A model generated the notes under the pieces. That model was given only the letters and a program-made list of their open reading frames with translations. It had not been told where the DNA came from and ran no database searches. The position numbers and the translations under genes are program-made. 64,000 bases of DNA from Armillaria gallica (Eukaryota > Basidiomycota > Agaricomycetes > Agaricales > Physalacriaceae). Shown here one piece after another: positions 1 to 10,829 of this stretch. Numbering within the stretch: position 1 is the first letter of the stretch; each line of letters begins with the position of its first letter. Where the stretch lies: NCBI GenBank assembly GCA_037576215.1, contig JBANDB010000018.1:1550001-1614000 (forward strand), read 5' to 3'.

Positions 1-1377
1 AAGAGCGTTCGCAGACAAGTGGCGGTTGTGGTGATGATATCCATTAAATCGAACCGAGACCCCAGACCGAGAGACACGAAATGAAGAGACGAAGCCCTCA
101 TCCCGGACCATTCAAGGTGAACAGGGGCGAAGTTTGTGGAGTGACTTTTATATTCAAGACCCCTGCAGATGGCGTGAAAGCAAGCTATGGCCATGATGGT
201 AGCAGGCATGTTTAACGAGTTCGTGATACTCGAAAGCACCTTGTTGGTTGGGGGATAAGTGGTGTTTGAATACTTTGGTGCACGCAGGGAAGATCTGAAA
301 GCCCGGTGACTTGTCTATATAAGGGACTGTGACCGTGCTAGTGTGCAAAGATTAAACGGAAGTGAAAAAGCACCAGTGGGAAGGTACTATGGACCTTTGT
401 TTGCATGGTAGCGTATTGTAGAGTTTTAGGGAGTTTTACTTGAAAGAGACAGAGACGAGACGCGATAGATAGATAGCCTATGTAGTAAGGCGAACCGGCT
501 TTATATAGCGGAAGGCAGGAACTGAGTGGCCACCAGTCAATGAATATAGAACAAGGCTGAAGCGTAGGTTACACAATATCAGGGTAAGGGAACATAGGAA
601 AATGGAAGCGGTGAAGAAAGAGAACAAAGAGAATAAAGAATCACAAACCAGATGGGAACGAAAGGTACTCATCAGATGAGGTAAGCGACATCCTTTTTTT
701 ATTTTTGTAGTGTAGCCAGCAGAGCCCAGCATCATTGATCGTAGAGAGTGCTTGTGTCACAAGGCTGGGAGCTAACAGAAAGTAGAGAACAAAAGCTGAA
801 GGTAGAATTTCTGCGAATGTGAATATGGTTAAGAAGGAAGAGGTCATCTGAAATTCCCTGACCTAAGTAATATCGTACACGTTTAATAGGGGCCCTGTGC
901 TCTCCTGTTTCGTCCTCATGGATTCTTTGTTTCAATTTGTAGTGAAGCAAGCACAGCTCCCTTTCAAATCAGCGAGAAGCATTGTAGCAGAACGATCGTC
1001 TCTGTACAAAGACAGATATGAGGAAAGCAGGAGGTGTGAAAGGCAGACCCGGAGGATGCGAGAGAAAGGTATTTTGATCGATGGTATATCGCAAGGCCTT
1101 TATTGGATGAGCAGAGATTCTTCATAGCTAGCAAGAGCGCAAGGATGTGAAAAATGTGTGCATCATGTATATCATTGTGGCTCTTGAAAACAGGTCCGAC
1201 GCCTAAGAAATTTGGGAACTAGATGGCGTCGTTGTTGTACGATGACAAAATAAAGGCATATGTCCACTGTCTCTTTTGATTCTGAACAATAGGCACCTGG
1301 CACCGTGCGCGTCGTGCCCGCTTTCAAATTCAGATTTGAACCAGATGTCGCAAACTCGAGTATGTAGAATTTTATTT
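1..1377. other. Region without a recognisable gene; short duplicated block at its end
   Basis: I recognise no protein or RNA gene in this stretch. The only structure seen is that about 1110-1260 matches about 21086-21235 with mostly CG to TG/CA differences. That block is the left edge of the segmental duplication described for 2240-7390. Confidence 0.5.
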
Positions 1378-1480
1378 GATCGGGTTTAAAACTTGTTTTA
1401 CGCAAGTCTAATTGTCATGAGCGCACAAGTAAGGGGCATCACACACCTGGCTTGAAGGAGACCGGGATCCTTGCCAACCA
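1378..1480. repeat. Short dispersed repeat, second copy near 16302-16405
   Basis: The block beginning gggtttaaaacttgttttac and ending in accgggatccttg recurs at about 16302-16405 with scattered substitutions. No coding content is apparent. It marks shared ancestry between this area and the one just upstream of the ribonucleotide reductase pseudogene. Confidence 0.55.
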
Positions 1481-1979
1481 AACTCCAATTCTCGTCAATG
1501 GAAGTCGTGACTCAGAGCACTAGCAGCGTCAGAGGTTAAACGCATCCTCCTTCCATGGTATGCTATTTTTTCCAGTCTCCGATCTTCTGGCTTGAGACTG
1601 GGATGACTGCATAGCTCCTTTCGATCGCTGTTATAAGACCTGAGGAGACGATAGCTTCTGTTTCACTGCTCTCACACTCTCCTCAGGTCTGTATTTCTTA
1701 TCTTTGATAGGTGCCACTCTCACACTCTCCTCAGTCAGAGTGTTTTTCCTGTCTTTTCGTGTACCCACCCTCCCAATTCCCGTTTTCTGGCATTTGCCTC
1801 ACTTACTAGATTTCATTTTCTCACCCGACGCAATGGCAACTTTCCAAGGCCAAGCTTGGTTTTAATGTCTCCCTGTCTAGGCCTTTCTTTAAAGTCATGT
1901 ATCTCACACATGTAGTCCTAACTCAGAGTGAACTGAGACCCTGCATTCGCGCAGATGAGCAAGGCAATTAGAGGCTACC

Positions 1980-2240
1980 GTGGTGAAGAAATACACTGGA
2001 CCAGTTGCATCGCATAGTGGAATCTATGTCATGTTCGCAAGTGTTGGCAGATTTAGACGGAGGCTTGCAGAGCTGGGGATGAGTCCGATGGTAAAATTCA
2101 CAATGAAACTGGTACCGGATCGCAGTGTGTCCAACATCATACGGACATTATACTAAATCCCTATCATGAATGAAGGATGGTTTGTTTTGCTCCGGTGGCT
2201 GATACATTACAGATTAATGATTTCAAGACGCTAGGCATTT
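1980..2240 (+). pseudogene. F-box gene 3' end relic
   Basis: The plus strand around 2040-2110 reads as a peptide containing FRRRLAELGMSP. It matches the tail of the F-box relic at 8111-8341 (FTRRCLEQLGMSPEM) and the C-terminus of the F-box gene on the minus strand (RFQHRLEELG, ending at 14796). As at 8111-8440, the tail runs straight into a module C repeat through the same junction (gctaggcatttgaaagt). Only the tail is recognisable; the region 1480-1980 upstream is unassigned. Confidence 0.45.
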
Positions 2241-3370
2241 GAAAGTAGTTCGTATCGCACGAAGCGTGCTAAAAATAGCCATGGTCACGTGGTCCCTCAG
2301 CCCGGCTTGTGCAATGATTTTCGAAACTTCCTTTTTTCCTCAATGTGAACGACCAACAGCCTCCATGCAGTGGAGACTTCTGCCGCACGACAATGCTCTG
2401 TTCAAGCTTAATGCCCTCTTCATTCCTTTGCATCTTCCAAAGTCCCAGTTGTGTACCTCTCTGATCTTTCTGACAGCACATGGTTGGCTCACTCATTGCA
2501 TTCAAGGACAGGACCAAGTACACGTGTGGGCCTATGTGGGGGAGTTTACATTTTGGCATGTCAACGATGCCCTTAACCTGGTTGGATTTGCTCATAACCC
2601 CGATTCCAGCGCCGTTAGGATGACAATGCTCCGGGTCTCGCTGTATGCGCCGGAAAAGCTACTGTGAAACCAGCTTTCCTGCCTTCAATCTCGTGTTGTC
2701 TTCTGTGTGAGCGAGCTCCTGTCTCAGCTACTTCCACTAATTTATGCAACACAGTACGCGCACACTTCATCGGATAGGACAGGGGTAGATATACGAGAGC
2801 GAGCTTACCTTTTGGTATGTTGACTATGCACATCTCCAGTCAGACTTGATTATAATTCCGCTTCCAGTGCTGGCGACTGCTCCATTGACCTACGTAACCA
2901 AATGGGCGCTGATGGCAGCACATAGATGAGGATCCTCCAGGGTTTCCAAAACCTAGCCACCCATCATTTCAATGACAATCTAGGACCCTTCTTTCTGAGA
3001 GGATGGCAAAGACGGCGTATCATGCAGTCTCTTGTGCACAAATTTCTGCTGTCGCATGCTCAGCTACATATAATCTCTTCTCATTACGGGTCCTTGCGCA
3101 CCGAATCTCAATAAGCCACTTCGATCAATACACTCCTTTCTTACATCGCATTCGTTTCCCTCCCACTTCATTGATCCTCCATGCTTCTTGAATAGATTCT
3201 ACCTGTTGATGCAAATATCATCGAGTCTGGATCACCCTTGGCGCTGGGACAAAATTATTCCGACAGGAAGGGAGGTTACCAAGCCATAATGTACTCCAGA
3301 AGGTTTGTTAGTTTCATTCAATGAGGGCGATCAGTGTTTGACGATCCGCTTCTGCACATAGATCTCCCAT
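2240..3370. repeat. Module C repeat, copy inside duplication arm 1
   Basis: It begins with the block seen at 2285 (gtcacgtggtccctcagccc), the CpG-poor form of gatcgcgtggcccctcgg. It contains two internal copies of a roughly 80-bp segment reading tttacattttggcatgtc (about 2520-2600) and ttaccttttggtatgttgac (about 2770-2850). It ends with the block ggtttgttagtttcattcaa at about 3300-3360. All these blocks recur in the other module C copies. No intact gene is visible. Confidence 0.6.
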
Positions 3371-3479
3371 CGCGACGGGTCGTCCCGTACGCTAATCTCG
3401 ATGGCCCTTCTTACCAACCATATCGGATGAATATTAGGACAGTCAGACTGCGATGGATATGTCATTATGGTTGACATTG

Positions 3480-3960
3480 TCGAGCTTTGTGTCGTTAGCA
3501 AAGGTGGACTATGCTTGACTTAAGTCAACGATAATTTGTGTTTCTACGGGTTTACTAAAATAAATCGAAACTTGCTCTTTAACTCTGCCGAGATGACAGT
3601 TAGGATGCTCTATACTGAAGCTACTATAAATTATCACTTTACGAACTTGGAATAATCCATTGGGGTGGAAATTCATGAACCTGGTTGATACCCCAAGGCA
3701 CAAAGACTCCGACCACGCTCCAAGCATCATGCCATCTCAAATGACCCCCAATGAATACGGGGTTAATTTCCCTACGTCTCGAACGGTGTCTGCAATCCTC
3801 TTAATAGAAAAATCTGGGAATGTTGGGTATCAGTGGAAGTCTGCTTGGATTGCAAGTGAAGCCTGCATCGTGATGGAGAATTTATTCATGAAGACTGAAA
3901 TGAGGCGTGAAACTTCTTCTTGGTGTGCTAATTGAGCCACAATGTGATTAATTTGGTGAG
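3480..3960 (-). pseudogene. Unknown decayed minus-strand gene, copy 1
   Basis: Read from about 3960 down to 3480, the minus strand has patches of protein-like sequence (LISVFMNKFS, FHPNGLFQVRKVIIYSSFS) that align with the same patches in copy 2 at 22440-22960. In a neighbouring frame both copies read toward VHEFPPQWIIPSS. Reading frames are broken by stops and shifts in both. I do not recognise the family. Amino-acid differences between the copies are mostly explained by CpG transitions (Arg to Cys or Gln, Ala to Val). An original host gene is only an inference; this could be a repeat-borne ORF. Confidence 0.3.
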
Positions 3961-5746
3961 ATGGTGGGATTCACTGTGGTGAAAATTGGGGGAAGAGTTT
4001 ATACAAGTCCAGGCAGGACATAGCACATCTGTCACCCAGGGCGAACTCTTCTTGTTGCTGAATTACGTTTAACCAAAGGCCAGATGGTGCACCCTCCACC
4101 AACTGTTATGTGTGGCTATACCTTATAAAAGCTCCACTGTCAATTTCGGATTCATGGTCACGTTTAGGATCATTGACCGCAGTCCACGTGTTTTGGCACT
4201 GCTCGTACTAAGAAAGAAGGATGTCAACAGGCGGAACGGATGATGCAACGTGCTGCCAGCTTGCTCCGGTGAGCGAGTTTCCGATGAATGCATATTGGAA
4301 CAGCCTCTCATGTATAACGGCAGCAAGTGACGTGGAAGGCTATACAGAAGCCCCAATACTGTTCAAACTCCGTGCTTGTGTCCAGTATAAATTCTATGTG
4401 TAGGCTTTGATGTGATGTCAGGTTCAGGTATGTATAATCTATCTGTTTCCTCTGGTTTATTTACAGAGGCATAATTATTACTCAAAGCGGAATGGGCAGG
4501 CACGACGTGCCATGAATCGCCTCCCTTTATTTATCCCAAGCTTTCGTTTCACATCGCTTTCGCCATCATCTACTGTGTATTGATGTATTATCGACTGAGG
4601 ACCCTGCCCCGAAGTCTGGCATGGTCTCTTCATTTCAGGCACCTGACAGTTCTGTAGCGCTGTTGTAAAATGTAGGATACCATGCTTGCACAATGAAGAT
4701 GAGTAGACATTCTATTAAGGTATTCAAGCAGTTGTGGTAAGACAGTAAGAAAGTAAGCCATACTCTGTTCCGGTCTGGTCATCATCCAGAGTCACGAACA
4801 TTTCCCACCAGTGGGCGATGATCCAGGTCAGCATCCAGCATTTGTGCCGCAAGTTGAGGACTTTCGGAGTCCTCCAAAAGGATGAACATTTCACACCCAA
4901 CCGATTCCAGAGCCCACGCATCCAAAGTATGATGTACACAATTCTTTCCGCGTTCAAGAGCGATATTTCCGATTGTTGCTTTTGCAGATCCTGGGGATGA
5001 GTGGTTCATGGGTGGTTTTTGATTTCAAAGGAGGAAGAGTGCATTTTGAAGTGTAGCTCTGGATTAAACCTTCAATGTTGGGCAAGTTCATCTTTCAACG
5101 AGGGATGGTTCATGGGTAAACAAGGGTGAAGACTTTGATTCGTCTTCGCACAAAGATGTACAAGTTACAGGTATATGCACAGGCCTGCGTATGTCAGCTA
5201 TGATGCATGCCACAGTGAAACTAAAACATGATCACGTTGCAATCGAATTTTTCCGACTCATCAATGTTAATATGAATGCACTAACAGTCGATCATTAAAT
5301 TGTTTGTTTCGGTTCCTTGAAACATCATTCATTGTGATGTCACACAGTCCGGTCAACACTGTGCTGCTTCATGGTATGTGCATGTCGTCAACGTGCACGC
5401 AGTAGACTCTCTTCTCTCATTACTTCCATCCTGGACTCCTCACGATATGCTCTTTTCAAAGTATCCTTGTCCCATTCATTACACTCCCTGTATGTACATC
5501 TTTTTAAACAATTTGTGAATTCAGCTAACTTTCAACTGGGGATCTCACATCCTCAGGCTCCAGTTTGTTAAAAGGATCCTCAGCACAGATTTCTGGTGTG
5601 CATCTGGTGTATATTATTCACTGTTCAGTAAATTAAGATAAATATAGGAAACTTCAGGTACCAGCAAGTGTTTTCTTAGAATCGGTTTCTTTGGTGGACG
5701 GATAGTGGGTGCGCCCCCAATATTTCATGTTCTGCCATGCTGCCTA

Positions 5747-7209
5747 ATGCTTGAAGTCCTTAGAATCGCCGACAGGAGTCAAAGTTCTATGATCGTTCTC
5801 GTTCTTCTCTTCAGTTCTGGCATCTTTGGGGTAGAGATATCTCCCAAGGATAACAAAGACTCACCTGTGTCCTCAGAAGATCGACAGACACTTTTGAACA
5901 TCGTATGGAGCTGCCTCGCCACAATATTCATGTGCACTTGGCTTGCTGTACATCCCAATGTTCCGGGTCGCAATATCACCACAAGGGGACCGATCTCTTG
6001 TGCCATTGAATGTATGAAGATTATGGTTGCTGTGATCTTGGTACCAGAGGTCATTGTTGCATGGGCTGCTGACCAATTTATGGCAGCATGGGAGGTGTGC
6101 TACAGTGAGTATTTCATGACATTAAGGGGATATCTGACTTATGTTGGAGGCCAACAGGAACAGACTTTTCTATCTCATCAGTAATCAACAGGTGGAGGGG
6201 CAAAGAAGACAAATATTCTCCAAATCTAACGATGGCGCATGGATTTGTTCTCAGTATGGGTGGCTTCTGTTACATGGAAATGGAATCCATTTCACCATCA
6301 CCAACACTATCCTCCACAACTTTGTCAGATCGTGCTGCGTCATCCAGGGCTGTAGAGCCATCAATCCTTGTTCTTGAAGATCTCAACTCTTACCTGCACT
6401 TGGTGAAGAAACTAGAGGAGGTCAGTGCAAAGACAATAGAGGACAAAAGCAAAGGTGATGCACTGTCCAAAATATTTTCTATCCTCCAAATATCCTGGTT
6501 TACTGTCCAATGCATTGCTCAAGCCGTTCAACATCTTCCTATCACACTACTTGAAGTGACAGCACTTGCATTCGCATTCCTCAGCATCATAACATACTGC
6601 TTGTGGTGGAATAAGCCACTAAATGTGAAGTATCACATGTCTTTGGATGGGTCAGACTTGGACTTGGAGACTTTCACATTGACACTGGAAGTAGAAGATG
6701 GCTTTCAGAAGGGTTTCCCTGGGATAATAAGTATGATTCTGCAGGAGAACGATGATGACCTTGGATACAATCACATTGGACATGGTGCCTTTCGATTTTC
6801 ATCTGGTAGTGAAGATAATCAATTAGGACACCTTGTGATCTTACTTGGTGCAGGATCGCTATTCGGGGCTGTCCATTGCACTGCTTGGTCATCCTCCTTT
6901 CCATCACACATTGAAATGGTGCTATGGAGGGTTTCATCTCTTGCAATGTTGATTGGGCTCTTAGCAGCAGGCTCTGTTCCTTTTCTGGTTGCAACATATA
7001 TGTATATCATCCAGGAATGGATGGTTACATGTTCATGGGCAGAATCTGGCATTTTTAAATCACTTTTGTTCATTCTTTGTTTCATTATGTTTGGTGCATA
7101 CATTGTAGCACGGATCATGTTGATCATCCTTGCATTCATACAGTTGTGCTCCCTACCCCCATTAGCCTTCCATACTGTACAATGGACCACCTATATACCT
7201 CACATATAG
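5747..7209 (+). CDS. Multi-pass membrane protein of an agaricomycete-specific family (2 exons)
   Basis: Exon 1 is 5747-6104 and exon 2 is 6209-7209. The intron has a GTGAGT donor, and the acceptor AG at 6207-6208 is also present in the paralogous copy. Together they give about 452 codons with no internal stop. The ATG at 5747 is the first in frame and is followed by a hydrophobic stretch (MIVLVLLFSSGIFG) that could be a signal peptide. Then come TIFMCTWLAVHPNVPG, the MAHGF..MGGF block opening exon 2, DKSKGDALSKIFSILQISWF, and WWNKPL. Several hydrophobic segments follow, for about seven in all, and the protein ends WTTYIPHI. From memory, this order is typical of a large uncharacterised basidiomycete family. 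No catalytic motif is visible and the function is unknown. A paralogue with a nonsense codon lies at 24497-25965. Confidence 0.75.
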
Positions 7210-7469
7210 TTTCAGTTAATTTCCGCTTTCCATACAGGCTTTGATTCGTCCCTTGTTAGCTATGTATGCACCTTTCTGGCTCTTACCCTTCCTTACCTCT
7301 GATTTTTACCTTGTGTCTGGTCTTTAACACTCTTGCATTCTGGCTAATATACATTGAGGCTTGAACATACTCTTTGCTTGGGTTTTATGAGCCTGCCCAC
7401 AATTGCACTAACATAGATAATGATGGATACATCTGCTGGAATCCTTCTGTAGTGTGCTAACGTTCATAC

Positions 7470-8341
7470 CATGAAGATCTGCAGTGGCAATGTTCGCAAT
7501 ATGGCGATCATCCTGTCATTGAGCATCCTGAGAGACCTGGAGTTATCCCGTTTAACGTTCTGGGTCATGGAGTATTATTTCAAGCTACTGGAAAATCTCC
7601 CTCCGACATTGAAGAAGTCAGCAGTTCATGGGATTAGGTTCCGGTTTGATAATTTGGGGGGTGGGTTGTTACACTGCCGTTCGTCGTGGGGTTTGGTTAG
7701 AGCACTTGGAGAATCATCTGGGGGTATATTTGACGTCGCTCCTTAGGGATGACTGTCCGATCTCACTCAAGTCCTTGCGAGTGGCGTATTTTCACAGTGC
7801 GGTGCGCATGATCTTGAGAATGTCGTCCGGAGGACTCCACATCTCATCTACCTATGGCATGACATAGGAAAGACCAGAAAATGAACCGCGTTGGTGTCCT
7901 ATTGCTTGTAACTGCGGCGCTTGAGCCTACACCGTACCATTTTCGCTACTTCTGACTAGACTCAACTCGCTCTCCATAACTGACGGAACTAAACTTTCCG
8001 ACACACTCATATAAATTCTCTCAACACCTTCCAACGTGCCACCCACACTCGAAGTCATAAGCTTCACTTTCCCGGTCGACTGGATGTTTGGTTGGATTCA
8101 ATAATCCACGATGGCATTGTCACAACCGCGTTTGTGCAATTTGAAAGAATTAAACTCGCAGATGATGAGTTGGGTTCTTCATCTTAATCGTTTATTTCAG
8201 GAACAGGCGCGAAGATTTACTAGACGGTGTCTTGAACAGTTGGGAATGAGCCCGGAGATGAAATTCACATCGAAGCTCGAAGTTGGATCGTACTGTGTCC
8301 AATATTATGCGAAGATTATACTGACTTTCTATCACGAATGA
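7470..8341 (+). pseudogene. F-box/LRR-type protein pseudogene
   Basis: Several frames together read like the F-box gene at 14796-15991. The peptides are ILRDLELSRLTFW (7520-7570), YYFKLLENLPPTLKK and GIRFRF, then LRDDCPISLKSLRVA (7740-7790), RLNSLSITDGTKLSDT (about 7960-8000), and ALSQPRLCNLKELNSQMM with FTRRCLEQLG (8111-8230). Frameshifts separate these blocks and in-frame stops lie between 7990 and 8110. The N-terminal F-box domain is not seen. The relic lies just after the membrane gene and runs into a module C repeat at about 8400, as the relic at 1980-2240 does. Confidence 0.65.
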
Positions 8342-8399
8342 AGATGGATTTTTGCTCTGGTGGCTGATAGATTACCGATCAACGGTTTCATGAAGCTAG

Positions 8400-9800
8400 G
8401 CATTTGAAAGTGGTTCGTATCGCACGACGCGTGCCAAAAATAGCTGATTGCATGGGCCCCTGTGGCCTCTCGGGCCGGTTCGTGGGCAATGATTTTGAAT
8501 GCTTCTTTTTCCTTCCTCAACGTCAACGACCAACAACCTCCATCATGAAGCAGAGATGTCTGCTATCCTGTGCTCTGTGTCGTCTTAGAATCCTTCGATG
8601 AGGTGATGATGCTCCATCCATTGTCGCTCCCTTGCGTCTTCCACAGTCCCTGTCGTGTTTCTCTCCGAGCTTATGCTTGACTCGTCGTTCATCGTGTACG
8701 GGAGTTCCTGCAATTTACCGCAAGCGGGGTTCTCTCGAATTGCCTTGTCATGCCGCAATCACCACGACCGATGCACTGATGGACAGGAAAAGAAGGAACG
8801 TCTAGTTTTTGAGGATGGTGCAGGTGTGGAGTTTACCTTTCGGTACGTGGACTATGCGCTTGTCCTATCAGGCTTAATTATAATCCCGATTCCAGCGTCG
8901 ATTGCTGCAGAGGATGATTACCCCAAGGCCTTCGAGACGTGCATCGGACTCAGGCGAGAGGCATGCTTCGCCTGTCCCCGATATATAATAATACGCAGCA
9001 CACCATGCAGACAAAGATGAGACGTCTCGTTGTATGTGCCAGAAAAGCCACTACGAGACAAGCTGCGCATCATTTCCTACATTCTACGCTTATGACGTCT
9101 GTCTTCGAATTCTCTGTTCAAGTGCTTTGCCCTCTGATCAGCACCCGCGCTTCATCGGATAGGACGGGTGTGGACATATGTGGGCAAGCCTACCTTTTGG
9201 TTCGTTGATGACGCCCTTGTCCAGTTAGACTTGATTATAATTACACTTACAGTGACGGTGACTACTCCATTGCACAGGACAAACTAGGTGCTGATGTCAG
9301 TGCAAAGACGAGAATGCTCCAAGTTTTCTGAAAGTAGCCACGCGTATCTAGCATCTTCCCTTTGTCAGAGGATGCCAGGAATACTCTTAGCTCGCAGCGA
9401 TGATGTGCTATGCAATCACTTCTAGCACAATTTCCGCTATCGCATGCTCAGCTTCAGCTCGTTGCAGATCCGTGTCCACCTAGTGTCCGAGGGTCAACAA
9501 GTCGATTCGATCGAGATCTATCGTTCTTACCGTCACCTTCGTTTCCCTCCTACTTCACCGTCCTCTATGTTCCATTCCCCTAAATCCCTTGAAGCGAAAG
9601 TCTATCCTGGATCTTCCCTCGTCATGGATGCTACCTGTTCATGGCGGAATTCTCGTCGAGTCTGCATCACCCTTGGCGCAGGGACCAAATTAACCCCACA
9701 AGAAGTGGCGTTACTGAGCCGTCATGTACTACCAAAGGTCTGCTGTTCCGCTTCAACGAGGGTGACCAGTATTTGACGATGTGCTTACGCTTACTGTATA
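8400..9800. repeat. Module C repeat
   Basis: The copy starts with the shared junction gctaggcatttgaaagtggt near 8392 and includes two copies of the ggtacgt/ggttcgt segment (8815-8880 and 9155-9230). It ends with the block around 9640-9790 (ctgcatcacccttggcgcag, then cttcaacgagggtgaccag). Module A follows directly at about 9810. Open frames here are short and not conserved along their full length between copies. Confidence 0.6.
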
Positions 9801-9809
9801 TTTCTTTTC

Positions 9810-10750
9810 TCCGTTTTCCTTTTCCAATATGCCTCGACAGTCCTCGGTTGACGTTCCGGCCGGTTTTATAAAAGTCTCCCTCGACATGTAATATCCCTCG
9901 TCGCATGTCACTCCGCGCGAATCATGTCCAAATGCAAGATGACATTGACCTTGTATGCGCGTCAAGTTAATACGACAATTTCCTTAGTACCAAGGTCGGC
10001 ATTTCGGTCGGGGAAGAAGGTCAAATCTGGTTCTCAATTGGTATGAAAGTCGCCTGCTAGAATTCATGTCGTCCTCATTATAGTTGTAGGGATCAAAAAA
10101 TTCGCCTAATGCTCTCATCTCGACACAATCCAGCAATGGAGAACGGCTTTCGCGATGTACACCTGGCACGGGCGATCTGTTGTAGCGACCTGTACCGAAG
10201 AAATGACATACTCTGCATTTTGGAGTACCTTCTTGGTGGCGTGTACAATCTTCCCTAGTGCGTCGATACTGTTTTACATAGACTGCGAGTTCACTGATTC
10301 TCTACTCTAGTTATGTATTGTATTTGTTTACTTTCGAATGAAAATGCTTGTCCTCGCTACTGCTCTGTCCCATACTGTCTTCAAACACAAGACGAGAATG
10401 CGCCATTAAGGTCTGCCCAATGATAGTCTCTGGAATCGGGACGCTTGCTTACATTTCTTGTTAGCGTATTTCGTTCATGCGACGTTAACCATGCCTTGCC
10501 ACTCGCTGTTCCGATCATGATTGAATTCCCTATCTTCATTCGTGTTGAGCTACCTTCTGCGCAGTTCGACAGCAGCTCAGCCATACTTTGTCTTTGACTC
10601 CGTTGGATGAAAATGCTATCCTCATCGTGCCGCGCATTCATGATCAACACGAATTCTGATTTGTACGAGCTGTATCGATCACCTCGACACCATGCCAAGC
10701 ACCGAACTCAAATTACCCAGGCATCACCTCATAATGAAGATGAAGAGAAT
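9810..10750. repeat. Module A repeat (3' part)
   Basis: It aligns with 37380-38090, 40380-41080 and the split copy 47400-47677 plus 49440-50010. Shared landmarks are aatatgcctcgacagtcct, gatgctctcat, and tatgtattgtatttgttta at about 10310. No coding sequence is recognised. It leads into module B at about 10830. Confidence 0.6.
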
Positions 10751-10829
10751 TGGATTGGATCGTCGCTCTAAGCTTTTCTTACCAGGTTGCCCATCATATT
10801 TCCCAGTATGTTCAAAAAACCCTAATTCT

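Larger units (their letters stand above)
2240..7390. repeat. Segmental duplication, copy 1
   Basis: This region aligns along most of its length with 21235-26140, in the same orientation. Both carry a module C block, a decayed minus-strand gene and a membrane-protein gene. Long stretches such as 3480-3720 versus 22480-22700 are nearly identical. Most differences there are CG in copy 2 against TG or CA in copy 1. About 1 kb present here upstream of 2240 (1262-2240) is missing from copy 2. The copies also diverge at about 5160-5400 versus 23690-24110. Confidence 0.85.

Noticed and set aside
463..476. gatagatagatag microsatellite
   Set aside because: Only about three units; within chance for this length of sequence.
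2269..2595. 108-codon minus-strand frame in module C (also 21141-21572)
   Set aside because: Open in some module C copies only, and destroyed by stops in others. It reads antisense to the block conserved at DNA level, and no family is recognised.
5705..5746. Upstream GTG start for the membrane gene
   Set aside because: Non-ATG starts are not expected for a fungal nuclear gene. The ATG at 5747 is in frame and is also present in the paralogue at 24497.
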